Of a stretch of DNA of 64,000 bases, positions 38,148 through 46,963 are shown in pieces (within the stretch, counting starts at the first letter, position 1; every line of letters starts with the position of its first letter). The stretch spans positions 6,927,501 through 6,991,500 of the forward strand of contig NZ_CP029190.1 of assembly GCF_008642295.1 (NCBI RefSeq), in the 5' to 3' direction. The notes beneath the pieces are model-generated. The model saw nothing but the letters and a program-made list of their open reading frames with translations. It searched no databases and was not told the origin of the DNA. The position numbers and the translations under genes are program-made. The DNA is from Streptomyces venezuelae. GTDB taxonomy: Bacteria; Actinomycetota; Actinomycetes; Streptomycetales; Streptomycetaceae.

Positions 38148-39671
38148 TCAGCGCGGGCCCGGGCCCGGACGATCGTGCGACGGCGCTACGGCCGGTCCGG
38201 CCGCGGCAGCCGCCTCCCGGAGCGAGGCCGGCAGCGGGCCGGGCAGCCGGGCCAGCAGCGCCGTGCCGGCTGCCCACGCCGCCTCGGCCTCCGGGTGCAG
38301 CCCGGCCGCGGCAGCGGCGTGCGCCACCCGGAAGTGCTCCTCGGCCACCGTCGCCCCGAGGGCCAGCCCGTCCCAGCCGATACCGGACAGCGCCACCGCA
38401 GGCGGCCCGTCCAGGGTGGCGACGGCGCGGCGCAGCGACTTCCAGGCCGCGGCCACCTCCCCGGCGCACCGCTGCGCCGAGGCGGCCGAGGCGAAGGCCG
38501 AGCCCCGCGCGAAGGGCTCGTCCAGCAGGCTCGCGTGGAGATACCGGGCACGGGCCGCCTGCCAGAGGTCCCCGATCTCCCGGAACGCCGAGGCCAGTTC
38601 GCCGATCAGATTGCGGTCGGCCGGCCCGGTGGCGTCGAGCAGCCGGATCAGCGCCGCCCGGGCCGTCTCCGTCCGGCCCTGCCGCCCGGCGAGCCGGGCC
38701 CAGAAGACCTCCGGCTCCTCCCGCGGGTCCTCCCCGAACTCCGAGTCGTCCCACGAGGCCGCCCAGCCGCGCAGCTCCTGCGCCTGCTCCGGGAACTCGC
38801 TGCCGCCCAGCCCGTAGTACAGATCCGGCTGTTCTGCCGCGAGCGAGCGCAGCAGGGCGTGGTCGGCGGGCTCGCCGTACCGGCCGAGCAGCACCGCGGC
38901 GAGCCGGAACTCCGAGGAGTCACCGCCGAACCGGGCCTCCTGCTCCACCAGCGCCCGCAGGACCGGCCGGTCCCCGGGCCGCCGGTCGTACTGCGCGGCC
39001 CGCAGCACTCCGGCCCGCCGGCCTGCATCGGCGAGGATCTCCGGGCCCGCCGCACCCTCCCGGAGCAGGTCGAGGTCGGCGCGGGCGGGGGCGAGGACGG
39101 TCTCGTACAGCGCCGGCCTCGGCAGCTCGTCCAGCCGCCGGTACGCCAGCCCCTCCTCCGCGTTCAGCAGCAGGAACTCCGGTTCCGTACGGAGCAGGGC
39201 CCGCTGCAACCGGGCCGCCAGCTCGCGCACCGGCAGCCGGCGCAGCCCGAGCCCGGCCAGCAGCCGGTCCCGGTCCGCGTCCAGGGAGGGCCCGTAGTGC
39301 TCGGCGATCATCTCCTCCACCTCGGCGGCGTAGGCGGCGAGTTCGGCATCGTCCAGGGACAGGTCGAGATCCGCGTACGCCTCCCAGTCGCCGAGCCCGA
39401 CGATGGTCTCCAGCGCTTCGGAGACGCTCTCGCCGAGCAGCCCGGACTCGCCCTCCGACCCGCCGTACAGCACCTCACCGCCCGCACACAGGTAGAAGGT
39501 GCCGCCCGTGTCATCGCCCGCGGTGATCCGCAGCGGGGCATCGGAGGCCAGCCGGACCTCCTCCACATTGCGCTTGCGGCGCACGTCGAAGTTGAAGGGG
39601 TACGCGGCCAGGTCCGCCAGCTCGGGACGGCGGTGCAGCAACTCCAGGGCGGGATCGTCACGGTGAGTCAT
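38148..39671 (-). CDS. Conserved-looking protein of unknown function
   Basis: 507-aa acidic cytoplasmic protein. The N-terminal 90 residues (PFNFDVRRKRNVEEVRLASD, then ITAGDDTGGTFYLCAGGEVL) have a weak resemblance to SUKH/SMI1-type immunity domains, but I cannot confirm it. The rest is helical with many Leu/Ala/Arg positions, like an alpha-solenoid (for example LVEQEARFGGDSSEFRLAAV, then GEVAAAWKSLRRAVATLDG). ATG 39671. The Pro/Gly-rich tail looks disordered. Transcribed in the same direction as the small unknown gene at 39721. Confidence 0.6.
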   Translation of the reverse strand: MTHRDDPALELLHRRPELADLAAYPFNFDVRRKRNVEEVRLASDAPLRITAGDDTGGTFYLCAGGEVLYGGSEGESGLLGESVSEALETIVGLGDWEAYADLDLSLDDAELAAYAAEVEEMIAEHYGPSLDADRDRLLAGLGLRRLPVRELAARLQRALLRTEPEFLLLNAEEGLAYRRLDELPRPALYETVLAPARADLDLLREGAAGPEILADAGRRAGVLRAAQYDRRPGDRPVLRALVEQEARFGGDSSEFRLAAVLLGRYGEPADHALLRSLAAEQPDLYYGLGGSEFPEQAQELRGWAASWDDSEFGEDPREEPEVFWARLAGRQGRTETARAALIRLLDATGPADRNLIGELASAFREIGDLWQAARARYLHASLLDEPFARGSAFASAASAQRCAGEVAAAWKSLRRAVATLDGPPAVALSGIGWDGLALGATVAEEHFRVAHAAAAAGLHPEAEAAWAAGTALLARLPGPLPASLREAAAAAGPAVAPSHDRPGPGPR

Positions 39672-39720
39672 GACCGGACGGTAACAGCCGGGTCCGACAG
39701 GGCAGTCGGCCGGCCCGGGG

Positions 39721-40182
39721 TCAGCCCGGCGGCGGCTCGACCTCCAGGAAGCGGCGCCGGCGCGGGCCGCGGTAGAGCAGGGTGTGCCAGCCCAGGTGCT
39801 CCAGCACCTCGGCGCAGGCGGCCAGTTGCCGCTCCTCCTGTTCGGCGGCCCGGCTGCCCGCCGGACCGGACCAGGTCACCCGGACCAGCCCGGGGCCGTC
39901 TCCGGGGGTGGCCACATACCCGGTGGCCAGGCGGGCGCCGGTCACCGGGTCGACGGCCGACGGCGGGAGGCCCGCCGCCTCCAGGGCCACCGCGACCGCG
40001 CGCAGCGGCTGCTCCCGCTCCCAGCCGGCCGGACCGTCGGCCGCCAGGACCCGGCGGATCTGCAACAGCCCTTCGAAGGCGGTCCGCACCTCCTGTGCGC
40101 GCCGGCCGACCGCCTCCGGCGCAGGCGCCGGTCCGTCACCCGTGGCGGCCTCGAAGGGCCCGTTTCCCGCCGCTGCCGTCAT
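39721..40182 (-). CDS. Small hypothetical protein
   Basis: 153-aa cytoplasmic protein with a central helix-rich region (RAQEVRTAFEGLLQIRRVLA) and a C-terminal alpha/beta segment (ERQLAACAEVLEHLGWHTLL, YRGPRRRRFLEVEPPP). No domain recognised. ATG 40182 is the first plausible start; an overlapping open frame runs upstream through the minisatellite but is not coding there. It ends 49 bp before the start of the next gene on the strand. Confidence 0.55.
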   Translation of the reverse strand: MTAAAGNGPFEAATGDGPAPAPEAVGRRAQEVRTAFEGLLQIRRVLAADGPAGWEREQPLRAVAVALEAAGLPPSAVDPVTGARLATGYVATPGDGPGLVRVTWSGPAGSRAAEQEERQLAACAEVLEHLGWHTLLYRGPRRRRFLEVEPPPG

Positions 40183-40281
40183 CGTCCACCACCCCCGTCC
40201 CGAGGATCTGAGTATGGGGGCCCGGCCGTCTGAGTACCTGCTCCGATGTCCGGCCGGGCGCCCGCCGGTCGAATGGGAACC

Positions 40282-40632
40282 ATGATCTCCGCAGCCCGCC
40301 GGCACCCGCACGTCCAGCACGTCACCCTGGCCGGCCAGGCCCTGGCCACGGCCCTGGTGCCGCTGGTGGTCGGTGTCCTGCTCGCCAAGGCCGTGGCCGG
40401 GGACCCGATGACCCCGGTGAACGCGCTGATCGCGGGCGGCGGCCAGCGGGCCCGGATGGTACCGGCCGAACTGCGCCGGCGGGGCCGGGACACGGTGCGC
40501 CGGGTCCGGCCCGCGGTCCGCCCGGGCCGCCGGCGCCCCGGGCGTCAGCGGCCGTACTGGCCCACGCACAGGTCGACCACCGACGGCGGGACCGCCGCCT
40601 CGGCGGCGGCACAGAGGTCGTCCATGCCGTAG
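40282..40632 (+). CDS. Possible small protein with one hydrophobic segment
   Basis: 116-aa open frame. Up to about residue 85 the codons have the strong G/C third-position bias of real genes here, and residues 12-36 (QHVTLAGQALATALVPLVVG) are hydrophobic. The last 88 bp overlap the convergent lipoprotein gene and look less like coding sequence. It may be a genuine gene whose true end is earlier or an overlapping convergent gene. ATG 40282 has a weak GGGAA upstream. Confidence 0.42.
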   Translation: MISAARRHPHVQHVTLAGQALATALVPLVVGVLLAKAVAGDPMTPVNALIAGGGQRARMVPAELRRRGRDTVRRVRPAVRPGRRRPGRQRPYWPTHRSTTDGGTAASAAAQRSSMP

Positions 40633-40997
40633 GCGGTCCCCGGGGCCGGCGGGGCCGGGCGCGGGCGCGGCCGGTGCGGGCGCGCCGTGCGGGGCTTGGC
40701 CGGCTTCGCGGCCCGGCGGGCGGCCGGCGGCGCAGCCGGGGCGGGGGCCTCCGGTACGGGCGGCTCTGCGCGGGCCGGCCCCGGCCGCCCGGCCGGCCCG
40801 GGGTGCGGCAGCCGGCCCAGCGGGAGGGCCGGCTCCGCCGTGGGGGAGGCCGGTACCGGTACCCCGGCCGGCGCGGGACCGGATGCCGGGGCCGTGCTTC
40901 CGGCCGCCGGGCCCGCCGGGGCGACGGAGACACACCCCGCGCTCGCCAGGAGTGCGGCGAGGGAGAGGGACAGGCGGACGGCCCGGTGCAACTGCAT
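40545..40997 (-). CDS. Pro/Ala-rich putative lipoprotein
   Basis: 150-aa precursor. The first 22 residues are a lipoprotein signal (RAVRLSLSLAALLASAGC; lipobox SAGC). A long Pro/Ala/Arg-rich linker, probably wall-spanning, follows, ending in a short C-terminal module with two cysteines (GMDDLCAAAEAAVPPSVVDL, CVGQYGR). This last part is the likely functional domain. ATG 40997 lies 104 bp from the start of the 30-bp minisatellite, which is therefore in its upstream region. Confidence 0.68.
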   Translation of the reverse strand: MQLHRAVRLSLSLAALLASAGCVSVAPAGPAAGSTAPASGPAPAGVPVPASPTAEPALPLGRLPHPGPAGRPGPARAEPPVPEAPAPAAPPAARRAAKPAKPRTARPHRPRPRPAPPAPGTAYGMDDLCAAAEAAVPPSVVDLCVGQYGR

Positions 40998-41100
40998 CGG
41001 TCCACCATGCCGCCGCGCCGCACCCAGGGCCGCCGGTGCCGTTGTCGATCACCCGTGTGGGTGACGGCCCGCGGGCTGACGGCCGCCGGCACCGGCACTG

Positions 41101-41653
41101 CTGCCGCGCGGGCCGTCGGCCACGGCACTGCTGCCGCGCGGGCCGTCGGCCACGGCACTGCTGCCGCGCGGGCCGTCGGCCACGGCACTGCTGCCGCGCG
41201 GGCCGTCGGCCACGGCACTGCTGCCGCGCGGGCCGTCGGCCACGGCACTGCTGCCGCGCGGGCCGTCGGCCACGGCACTGCTGCCGCGCGGGCCGTCGGC
41301 CACGGCACTGCTGCCGCGCGGGCCGTCGGCCACGGCACTGCTGCCGCGCGGGCGTCGGGCACGTGCCGCGGGCCGCACGGCACTGCTGCCGCGCGGGCCG
41401 TCGGCCACGGCACTGCTGCCGCGCGGGCCGTCGGCCACGGCACTGCTGCCGCGCGGGCCGTCGGCCACGGCACTGCTGCCGCGCGGGCCGTCGGCCACGG
41501 CACTGCTGCCGCGCGGGCCGTCGGCCACGGCACTGCTGCCGCGCGGGCCGTCGGCCACGGCACTGCTGCCGCGGGCCGTCGGCCACGGCACTGCTGCCGC
41601 GCGGGCCGTCGGCCACGGCACTGCTGCCGCGCGGGCCGTCGGCCACGGCACCG
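41101..41653. repeat. 30-bp minisatellite, about 17 units
   Basis: Unit begins CTGCCGCGCGGGCCG and ends TCGGCCACGGCACTG. Eight exact copies run 41101-41340, a 45-bp variant occupies 41341-41385, six exact copies run 41386-41565, a 28-bp copy lacking two bases is 41566-41593, then one exact and one single-substitution copy end at 41653. Each unit contains GCCGT-CGGCC-ACGGC and CCGCGCGG, so each strand could form serial hairpins. The 2-bp deletion breaks every reading frame that runs through it, so this is not a conserved protein repeat although all frames are long and open. There are no spacers between units. Confidence 0.95.
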
Positions 41654-41779
41654 CTGCCGCGCCGGCCGCCGGTCACGGTGCCGGCACCGCTGCTGCGCTG
41701 GCCGTCGGCCACAACACTGCTGCCGCGGCCGGCCACGGCGCCGGCACCGCCGCCGCGCCGGCCGCCGGCCATCGCGCCC
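41654..41779. repeat. Degenerate copies of the 30-bp repeat
   Basis: Four diverged units of 36, 30, 30 and about 30 bp continue the array (41654-41689, 41690-41719, 41720-41749, 41750-41779). All divergence lies on this side and just before 41101, so the exact copies in the middle are the youngest, as expected for expansion by slippage or unequal exchange. Confidence 0.8.
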
Positions 41780-41784
41780 GTACT

Positions 41785-41806
41785 CCGCCGGGAGTACTCC
41801 CGGCGG
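41785..41806. promoter_or_regulatory. Perfect 22-bp palindrome upstream of MMPL gene
   Basis: CCGCCGGGAGT and its exact reverse complement ACTCCCGGCGG abut with no spacer, 123 bp before the MMPL start. The absence of a loop favours a protein-binding site over a terminator. Confidence 0.6.
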
Positions 41807-41929
41807 CTCACCGGCCGTCCCCCGCCACCCCCCGGAGCAGCCCCGATATCCCCCCTGCGCCCCACGAACCCGGCCCCCGCGGACGGTTGGCTGGAAGCAC
41901 ACCAGTCAGCTGCCAGGAGGGAGGCCCGT

Positions 41930-44035
41930 ATGAGGGCCGCAGTGAAACAAGGCCGGTCCCGGGTATGGGGGGTGCTCGCACTCTGGGTGGTGGTGCTCGC
42001 CGTCGCCCTGCCGTTCTCCGGCGAACTCGCCGACGTCACCCGGAACCGGGTGGTCGACTACCTGCCGGCCAACGCCGATTCCACCCAGGTCGCCCGCATC
42101 CAGGAGACCCTGCCCGGCGGCGGCTCCACCGATCTCGTCCTCGTCTACCACCGCGAGGGCGGGCTCACCGCCGCCGACCGCGCCGAGGCCGACGCACAGC
42201 GCGACCGGATCGCCGGCGAACACCGCCTCACCACCCGCCCGGAGGCCGTGCCCTCGCCGGACGGCAGCACCCTCATGTACCCGGTCTCCACCACCGAGGT
42301 GGACCCCGACGGGCCCGCCCGGGTCGCATACGTCGAACGGATACGGGAGACCGTCCGCGGCGGTGACGGACTGACCGCCGAGGTCGGCGGGCCGGCCGCC
42401 GCCGCCACCGACGCCGACGAGGTCTTCGAAAGCCTGGACGGCCCGCTGCTCTGGACCACGGTCACCGTCGTCGCCGTCCTGCTCGTCCTGATCTACCGGA
42501 GCCCGCTGCTGTGGATGGTCCCGCTGTTCGCCGCGGGCGCCGCCAACTTCCTGGCCAACGCCACCGTCTACGCCCTCCACCAGGGCTTCGGTCTCACCGT
42601 CACCGGCCAGAGCACCGCCGTCATGGCCATCCTGGTCTTCGGCGCCGGCACCGACTACGCCCTGCTGCTGGTCGCCCGCTACCGCGAGGAACTCCGCCGC
42701 CACGAGCGCCCGTACCAGGCCATGACCGCCGCCCTCCGCGGCTGCGGCCCCGCCGTCCTCGCCTCCTCCGGCACCGTCGCCGCCGGCCTGCTCTGCCTGC
42801 TGGTCGCCGACCTCAACAGCAGCCGCGGCATGGGCCCGATCGCCGCCGTGGGCGTGCTGTGCGCCCTCGTCGCCATGACCACCCTGCTGCCCGCCCTGCT
42901 GGTCCTGCTCGGCCGGCGGGTGTTCTGGCCGCTCGTCCCCGCGTACGGGAGCGAACCGCGGGTACGCCGTTCGCTGTTCGCCGCGATGGGCAGCTCGGCG
43001 GGCCGCCGCCCCGTCACCGTCCTGCTCACCGGGGCCGCCGTCCTCGGGGCCCTCGCCCTCGGCTCCCTCAACCTGCCCGGCCCCCTCAAGCAGGAGGACA
43101 GCTACGTCACCACCCCGGAATCGGTCACCGCGCAGACCATCCTCACCCGCAGCTTCCCCGGCCAGAGCAGCCGGCCCCTCGACGTCGTCGTGCCCACGAA
43201 GACGGCGGACACCGCCCTGGCCCGGATCCGCGGGACCGCCCGGGTGGTGTCCGCCGAACCCGGGCGCAGCGCCGGCGGCTGGACCGAGGTCTCGGTCCTC
43301 GCCCGGGACCAGCCCGAGTCCGCCGGCGAACGGACCACCATCAAGGCCCTGCGCGCCACCCTGGACGGGCTGGGCGGCCATGTCGGCGGACCGAGCGCCC
43401 AACAGCTCGACATGGAGGTTTCCAACAACGCCGACCTGCGCCGGGTGGTGCCGCTGGTCGTGCTGTCCGTCCTGCTCATCCTGATCGTCCTGCTCCGCAG
43501 CCTGGTCGCCCCGCTGCTGCTGGTCGCCGCCGTGATCGCGGTCTGGGCAGCCTCCCTCGGCATCGGCGGCCTGGTCTTCGGGCCGCTGTTCGGCTTCGAG
43601 GGCACCGATCCCGGGCTGCCGCTGCTGTCCTTCGTGTTCCTGGTCGCCCTCGGCGTCGACTACGGCATCTTCCTCATGCACCGGATGCGCGAGGAGTCCC
43701 TGGCCGGAGCGGAGCCGGCCGCCGCCGCCCTCACCGCCCTCCACACCACCGGCGGGGTGATCGCCTCCGCCGGACTGGTGCTCGCCGCCACCTTCGGCGT
43801 CCTGCTGAGCATGCCGATGGTGGCCCTGGCCGAGATGGGCTTCTTCATCGCGGTCGGCGTGCTCCTCGACACCTTCCTGGTCCGCACCTACCTCGTCACC
43901 GCGGCCAGTGTGGCGCTGGGCCGGAAGGTGTGGTGGCCCGGACCGCTCGGCCGGCCACCGCTGCAACCCGCCGCCGGGGGCACGCAGGCCACACCGGGAA
44001 CCCAGGGCACCCCGGACCCCCTCAAGGTGCCCTGA
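41930..44035 (+). CDS. MMPL/RND-family membrane exporter
   Basis: 701-aa transporter with two repeats, each of one transmembrane helix, a large extracytoplasmic loop and five more helices. The first loop begins ELADVTRNRVVDYLPANADS. Signature segments are TVVAVLLVLIYRSPLLWMVP, VFGAGTDYALLLVARYREEL in repeat one and LVALGVDYGIFLMHRMREES in repeat two, the Asp-Tyr pairs being the proton-relay positions of MMPL proteins. ATG 41930 has AGGAGG. It is followed after 7 bp by a histidine kinase and response regulator and may export a lipid or drug to which they respond. Confidence 0.9.
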   Translation: MRAAVKQGRSRVWGVLALWVVVLAVALPFSGELADVTRNRVVDYLPANADSTQVARIQETLPGGGSTDLVLVYHREGGLTAADRAEADAQRDRIAGEHRLTTRPEAVPSPDGSTLMYPVSTTEVDPDGPARVAYVERIRETVRGGDGLTAEVGGPAAAATDADEVFESLDGPLLWTTVTVVAVLLVLIYRSPLLWMVPLFAAGAANFLANATVYALHQGFGLTVTGQSTAVMAILVFGAGTDYALLLVARYREELRRHERPYQAMTAALRGCGPAVLASSGTVAAGLLCLLVADLNSSRGMGPIAAVGVLCALVAMTTLLPALLVLLGRRVFWPLVPAYGSEPRVRRSLFAAMGSSAGRRPVTVLLTGAAVLGALALGSLNLPGPLKQEDSYVTTPESVTAQTILTRSFPGQSSRPLDVVVPTKTADTALARIRGTARVVSAEPGRSAGGWTEVSVLARDQPESAGERTTIKALRATLDGLGGHVGGPSAQQLDMEVSNNADLRRVVPLVVLSVLLILIVLLRSLVAPLLLVAAVIAVWAASLGIGGLVFGPLFGFEGTDPGLPLLSFVFLVALGVDYGIFLMHRMREESLAGAEPAAAALTALHTTGGVIASAGLVLAATFGVLLSMPMVALAEMGFFIAVGVLLDTFLVRTYLVTAASVALGRKVWWPGPLGRPPLQPAAGGTQATPGTQGTPDPLKVP

Positions 44036-44042
44036 AATTCCC

Positions 44043-45347
44043 GTGATCGACAATGTGCGGGTGCCCGCGACCACACGAACGGGCGGCTGGGCCGAACGCG
44101 TGCTGGCAGCCGTCCACCGCGACCCGGTGTCGGCGCCCCGCCGGCAGCGCACCGACGCCCTCCTCGCCGTGGGCGCCGGTGCGCTCTCGCTCCTGATCGC
44201 CCTCACCCTGAACGGCGGCCGGGAACCCGACGCCCTGGGCCTGGCCCTGCTGGTGGCGGCTGCCGTGCCGCTCGCCTGGCGGCGCCGCGCGCCCCTGCTC
44301 ACCCTGTTGGCCGTCGCCGCCTTCGAAGGCCCGTACCACATCCTCGACAACCCGGACCAGGGACCGGTGGCCCAGTCCGTCATCGCCCTGTGGACCGTCG
44401 GGGCCACCGGCTCGATGCTGCGGACCGTCCTCACCGGCCTGGCCGGCGTGGCCGTGGCACTCGCCCTGATGCTGGCCGGACACATGGACTCGGGCCGGGA
44501 GATCCTGGAGGTCTGCGGCTGGATCCTGGCCATTCTCTTCCTCGGCCAGGACATCCGGATCTACCGGCGGTACGTGGCCACACTGGTGGAACGCGCCGAA
44601 CGGGCCGAACGCACCCGCGAGGAGGAGGCCGCCCGCCGGGTCGCGGAGGAGCGCCTGCGGATCGCCCGCGACCTGCACGACCTGTTGGCGCACAGCATCA
44701 CCCTGATCGGGGTGCAGACCTCGGTGGCCGCGCACGTCCTGCGGGCCGACCCCGACCGGCTGGACCGGGAGGCCGTCGCCCAGGCCCTCGCCGACATCAG
44801 CGCCACCTGCCGGGAGGCCCGGACCGAACTCCGAGGCACCCTGGAGGTGCTGCGGGCCGACAGCGGCAGCCCGTCCCCGCCGGCCGGCGCGGACGGCCCG
44901 CTGCCCGGCCTGGACGCCGTGCCCTCCCTGGTGCGGGCCGCCGAGACGGCGGGGGCCCGGGTCGCGCTCACCCTCCGCACCCCGCCGTCGGGGCCGCCCC
45001 CGGCCGTCGGCGCGGCGGCGTACCGCATCGTGCAGGAAGCCCTGACCAACGCGGTGCGGCACGCCGGACCGGCCGTCGGGATCGCGGTGGTGGTGGAGCC
45101 GCTGGCCGACGGCCGGGAGCTGCGGGTCGGCATCGCCGACGACGGCCCCGGCCCCCGGCCGCAGAGCGGCCCGCCCGGCTTCGGCATCATCGGGATGCGC
45201 GAACGGGCGCGCAGCACGGGCGGAACGCTGACGGCCGGACCCGGCCCGGACGGCGGCTTCACGGTGGAGGCGGTCCTGCCGCTGTACGGGGCCGGGGACC
45301 GTGGGCAGACCGCACGGCGGGCACAGGACGAGGAGACGGTGACATGA
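44043..45347 (+). CDS. Sensor histidine kinase (HisKA_3 type)
   Basis: 434-aa membrane kinase. Four to five hydrophobic helices lie between residues ~40 and 175. A coiled coil (LVERAERAERTREEEAARRV) leads to AEERLRIARDLHDLLAHSIT with the phosphoacceptor His; the ATPase domain has AAYRIVQEALTNAVRHAG (N box), IADDGPGP and GFGIIGMRERARSTGG. GTG 44043 starts 7 bp after the MMPL stop. The 3' end overlaps the response-regulator start as ATGA, so the three genes are an operon. Confidence 0.88.
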   Translation: MIDNVRVPATTRTGGWAERVLAAVHRDPVSAPRRQRTDALLAVGAGALSLLIALTLNGGREPDALGLALLVAAAVPLAWRRRAPLLTLLAVAAFEGPYHILDNPDQGPVAQSVIALWTVGATGSMLRTVLTGLAGVAVALALMLAGHMDSGREILEVCGWILAILFLGQDIRIYRRYVATLVERAERAERTREEEAARRVAEERLRIARDLHDLLAHSITLIGVQTSVAAHVLRADPDRLDREAVAQALADISATCREARTELRGTLEVLRADSGSPSPPAGADGPLPGLDAVPSLVRAAETAGARVALTLRTPPSGPPPAVGAAAYRIVQEALTNAVRHAGPAVGIAVVVEPLADGRELRVGIADDGPGPRPQSGPPGFGIIGMRERARSTGGTLTAGPGPDGGFTVEAVLPLYGAGDRGQTARRAQDEETVT

Positions 45348-46051
45348 CGGGCATCAGGGTGCTGCTGGCGGACGATCAGGCGCTGGTCCGGGCCGCCTTC
45401 GCGATGCTCCTCGACTCGGCCCCCGGAATGGAGGTGGTCGGGCAGGCGGGCACCGGGGCCGAGGCGGTGGCCCTGGCCCGCTCGGCACGGGCCGATGTGG
45501 TGGTGATGGACATCCGGATGCCGGAGATGGACGGCATCGAGGCGACCCGCCGGATCGCCGCGGACGAGGACCTGGCCGGCGTCCGGGTGCTGGTCCTCAC
45601 CACGTACGACACCGACGAACACGTCCTGGAGGCGCTGCGCGCCGGGGCCTCCGGCTTCCTGGTCAAGGACACCGAACCGGCCGACCTGCTGGCCGCGATC
45701 CGTACCGTGGCCGCCGGGGACGCGCTGCTCTCGCCGGGACCGACGGCCCGCCTGATCGCCCGGGTGCTGCGCACCCCGGGCCCGCCCGAACCGGCCGCCG
45801 GCCCGGCCCTCGGCGGGCTCTCGGACCGTGAGCGGCAGGTGCTGGCCCTGGTCGCCCGTGGCCAGAACAACACCGAGATCGCCGAGACCCTGGGTCTGAG
45901 CCCGCTCACCGCGAAGACCCACGTCAGCCGGATCATGGGCAAGCTCGATGTCCGCGACCGTGCCCAACTGGTCATCGTGGCCTACGAGTCGGGGATCGTC
46001 GTGCCCGGCGGGGACCGGGCCGCCGGCCGGCCGGACGGCGGCGCCCGGTGA
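45344..46051 (+). CDS. NarL-type response regulator
   Basis: 235-aa regulator paired with the overlapping kinase. Receiver: IRVLLADDQALVRAAFAMLL, VVVMDIRMPEMDGIEATRRI (phosphoacceptor Asp), VLVLTTYDTDEHVLEALRAG and GFLVKDTEP. HTH: LSDRERQVLALVARGQNNTE, IAETLGLSPLTAKTHVSRIM. ATG 45344 overlaps the kinase stop by four bases. Likely targets include the upstream exporter operon; the 22-bp palindrome at 41785 is a candidate site. Confidence 0.9.
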   Translation: MTGIRVLLADDQALVRAAFAMLLDSAPGMEVVGQAGTGAEAVALARSARADVVVMDIRMPEMDGIEATRRIAADEDLAGVRVLVLTTYDTDEHVLEALRAGASGFLVKDTEPADLLAAIRTVAAGDALLSPGPTARLIARVLRTPGPPEPAAGPALGGLSDRERQVLALVARGQNNTEIAETLGLSPLTAKTHVSRIMGKLDVRDRAQLVIVAYESGIVVPGGDRAAGRPDGGAR

Positions 46052-46156
46052 CCGGGGCGGCAGGCGGGTTTGACCTGGACTGCGGGGTGCGCGAGAGTGC
46101 CGCCGGAGCCCGGGGCGCAGTGCCGCGCCGGCCCCCGTGCCTGCCAGGAGCCCATC

Positions 46157-46891
46157 GTGTCCCACCCTCGTGACCTGGGCGGCCCCGTCGCCGACGACGG
46201 CCCGCTCGTACGCCCCTACATACCGGCCGGACCGGGGCACTCCGCCCCGGCGGGAGCCTGGCCACCGCCCGTCCCCGGGCCGGGGCCGGGAACGGCCCCG
46301 GCACGGCCGCCGGTCCCGCCGACGGCAGCCCCCGGCCCCGGCCCCGTAGCCGCCCGCCGGCGCCCCCGTACGCCGCTGGTGCTGCTCGGGCTGACCGCCG
46401 TCACGGCGGCGGCCGTACTGCTCCTGCTGCTGCCGTCCCAGGAGCCGGTACCGCCGAAGGCGGCGGAGCCGCCGCTGAGCCGCGTCCCCGGACTCCCGGG
46501 CGGGGGCGGCCCGGACACCGCCCCGACGGCCCCGGCCACCGCGGGCCCCGGCACCTCCCGCCCGGCCGCCTCCCGGGCCGCGACCCCGTCGGCACCGACG
46601 CCCTCGACGTCCCCGCCCGCGACCGGCCGGACCCCGGCCGCGCAGCCCACCCCGTCGCCGGACCGGCCGCACCGGTCCGGTGGCACCCTGCGTCCGGGTG
46701 CCACCGGACCCGAGGTGGAGGCCCTTCAGGAGGCGCTCTTCGGACAGGGCTTCACCTATGTGTCCGTCACCGGCAGCTACGACGAGGACACCGAGCGGGG
46801 GGTGGCCCAGCTCCAGCGCGACCGCAGTCTGCGCGGCGACCCGGCGGGCGTGTTCGGCCCGGCCACCCGGGCCGCCCTCTACGGCTCATGA
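46157..46891 (+). CDS. Membrane-anchored peptidoglycan-binding domain protein
   Basis: 244-aa single-pass protein. A Pro/Gly-rich cytoplasmic region (~75 aa) precedes one transmembrane helix (PLVLLGLTAVTAAAVLLLLL), then a Pro/Thr/Ser-rich wall-spanning stretch and a C-terminal PG_binding_1 domain (LRPGATGPEVEALQEALFGQ, YDEDTERGVAQLQRDRSLRG, GVFGPATRAAL). GTG 46157 is preceded by AGGAG. Probably tethers the membrane to the wall; no catalytic domain is fused. Confidence 0.85.
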   Translation: MSHPRDLGGPVADDGPLVRPYIPAGPGHSAPAGAWPPPVPGPGPGTAPARPPVPPTAAPGPGPVAARRRPRTPLVLLGLTAVTAAAVLLLLLPSQEPVPPKAAEPPLSRVPGLPGGGGPDTAPTAPATAGPGTSRPAASRAATPSAPTPSTSPPATGRTPAAQPTPSPDRPHRSGGTLRPGATGPEVEALQEALFGQGFTYVSVTGSYDEDTERGVAQLQRDRSLRGDPAGVFGPATRAALYGS

Positions 46892-46963
46892 CCCGGCCGG
46901 GAAGGGCATAGCAGAGTCGAAAACCGGTCGACCAGCGAAAATCGACGGTCCAGGGTGAAGTCC

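Noticed and set aside
41101-41653. CRISPR array
   Set aside because: The 30-bp units abut directly with no unique spacers, and no cas genes are present.
41101-41653. Coding region for a decapeptide-repeat protein
   Set aside because: A 2-bp deletion in the copy at 41566-41593 and the intact flanking genes argue against a selected reading frame; all frames are open only because the unit is GC-rich and a multiple of three.
40883-41929. Open frame joining the minisatellite to the MMPL protein (extra N-terminal 349 residues)
   Set aside because: The extension consists of repeated Arg/Cys/His units produced by the 30-bp repeat. A good ribosome-binding site and ATG exist at 41930, and the MMPL N-terminal helix begins there.
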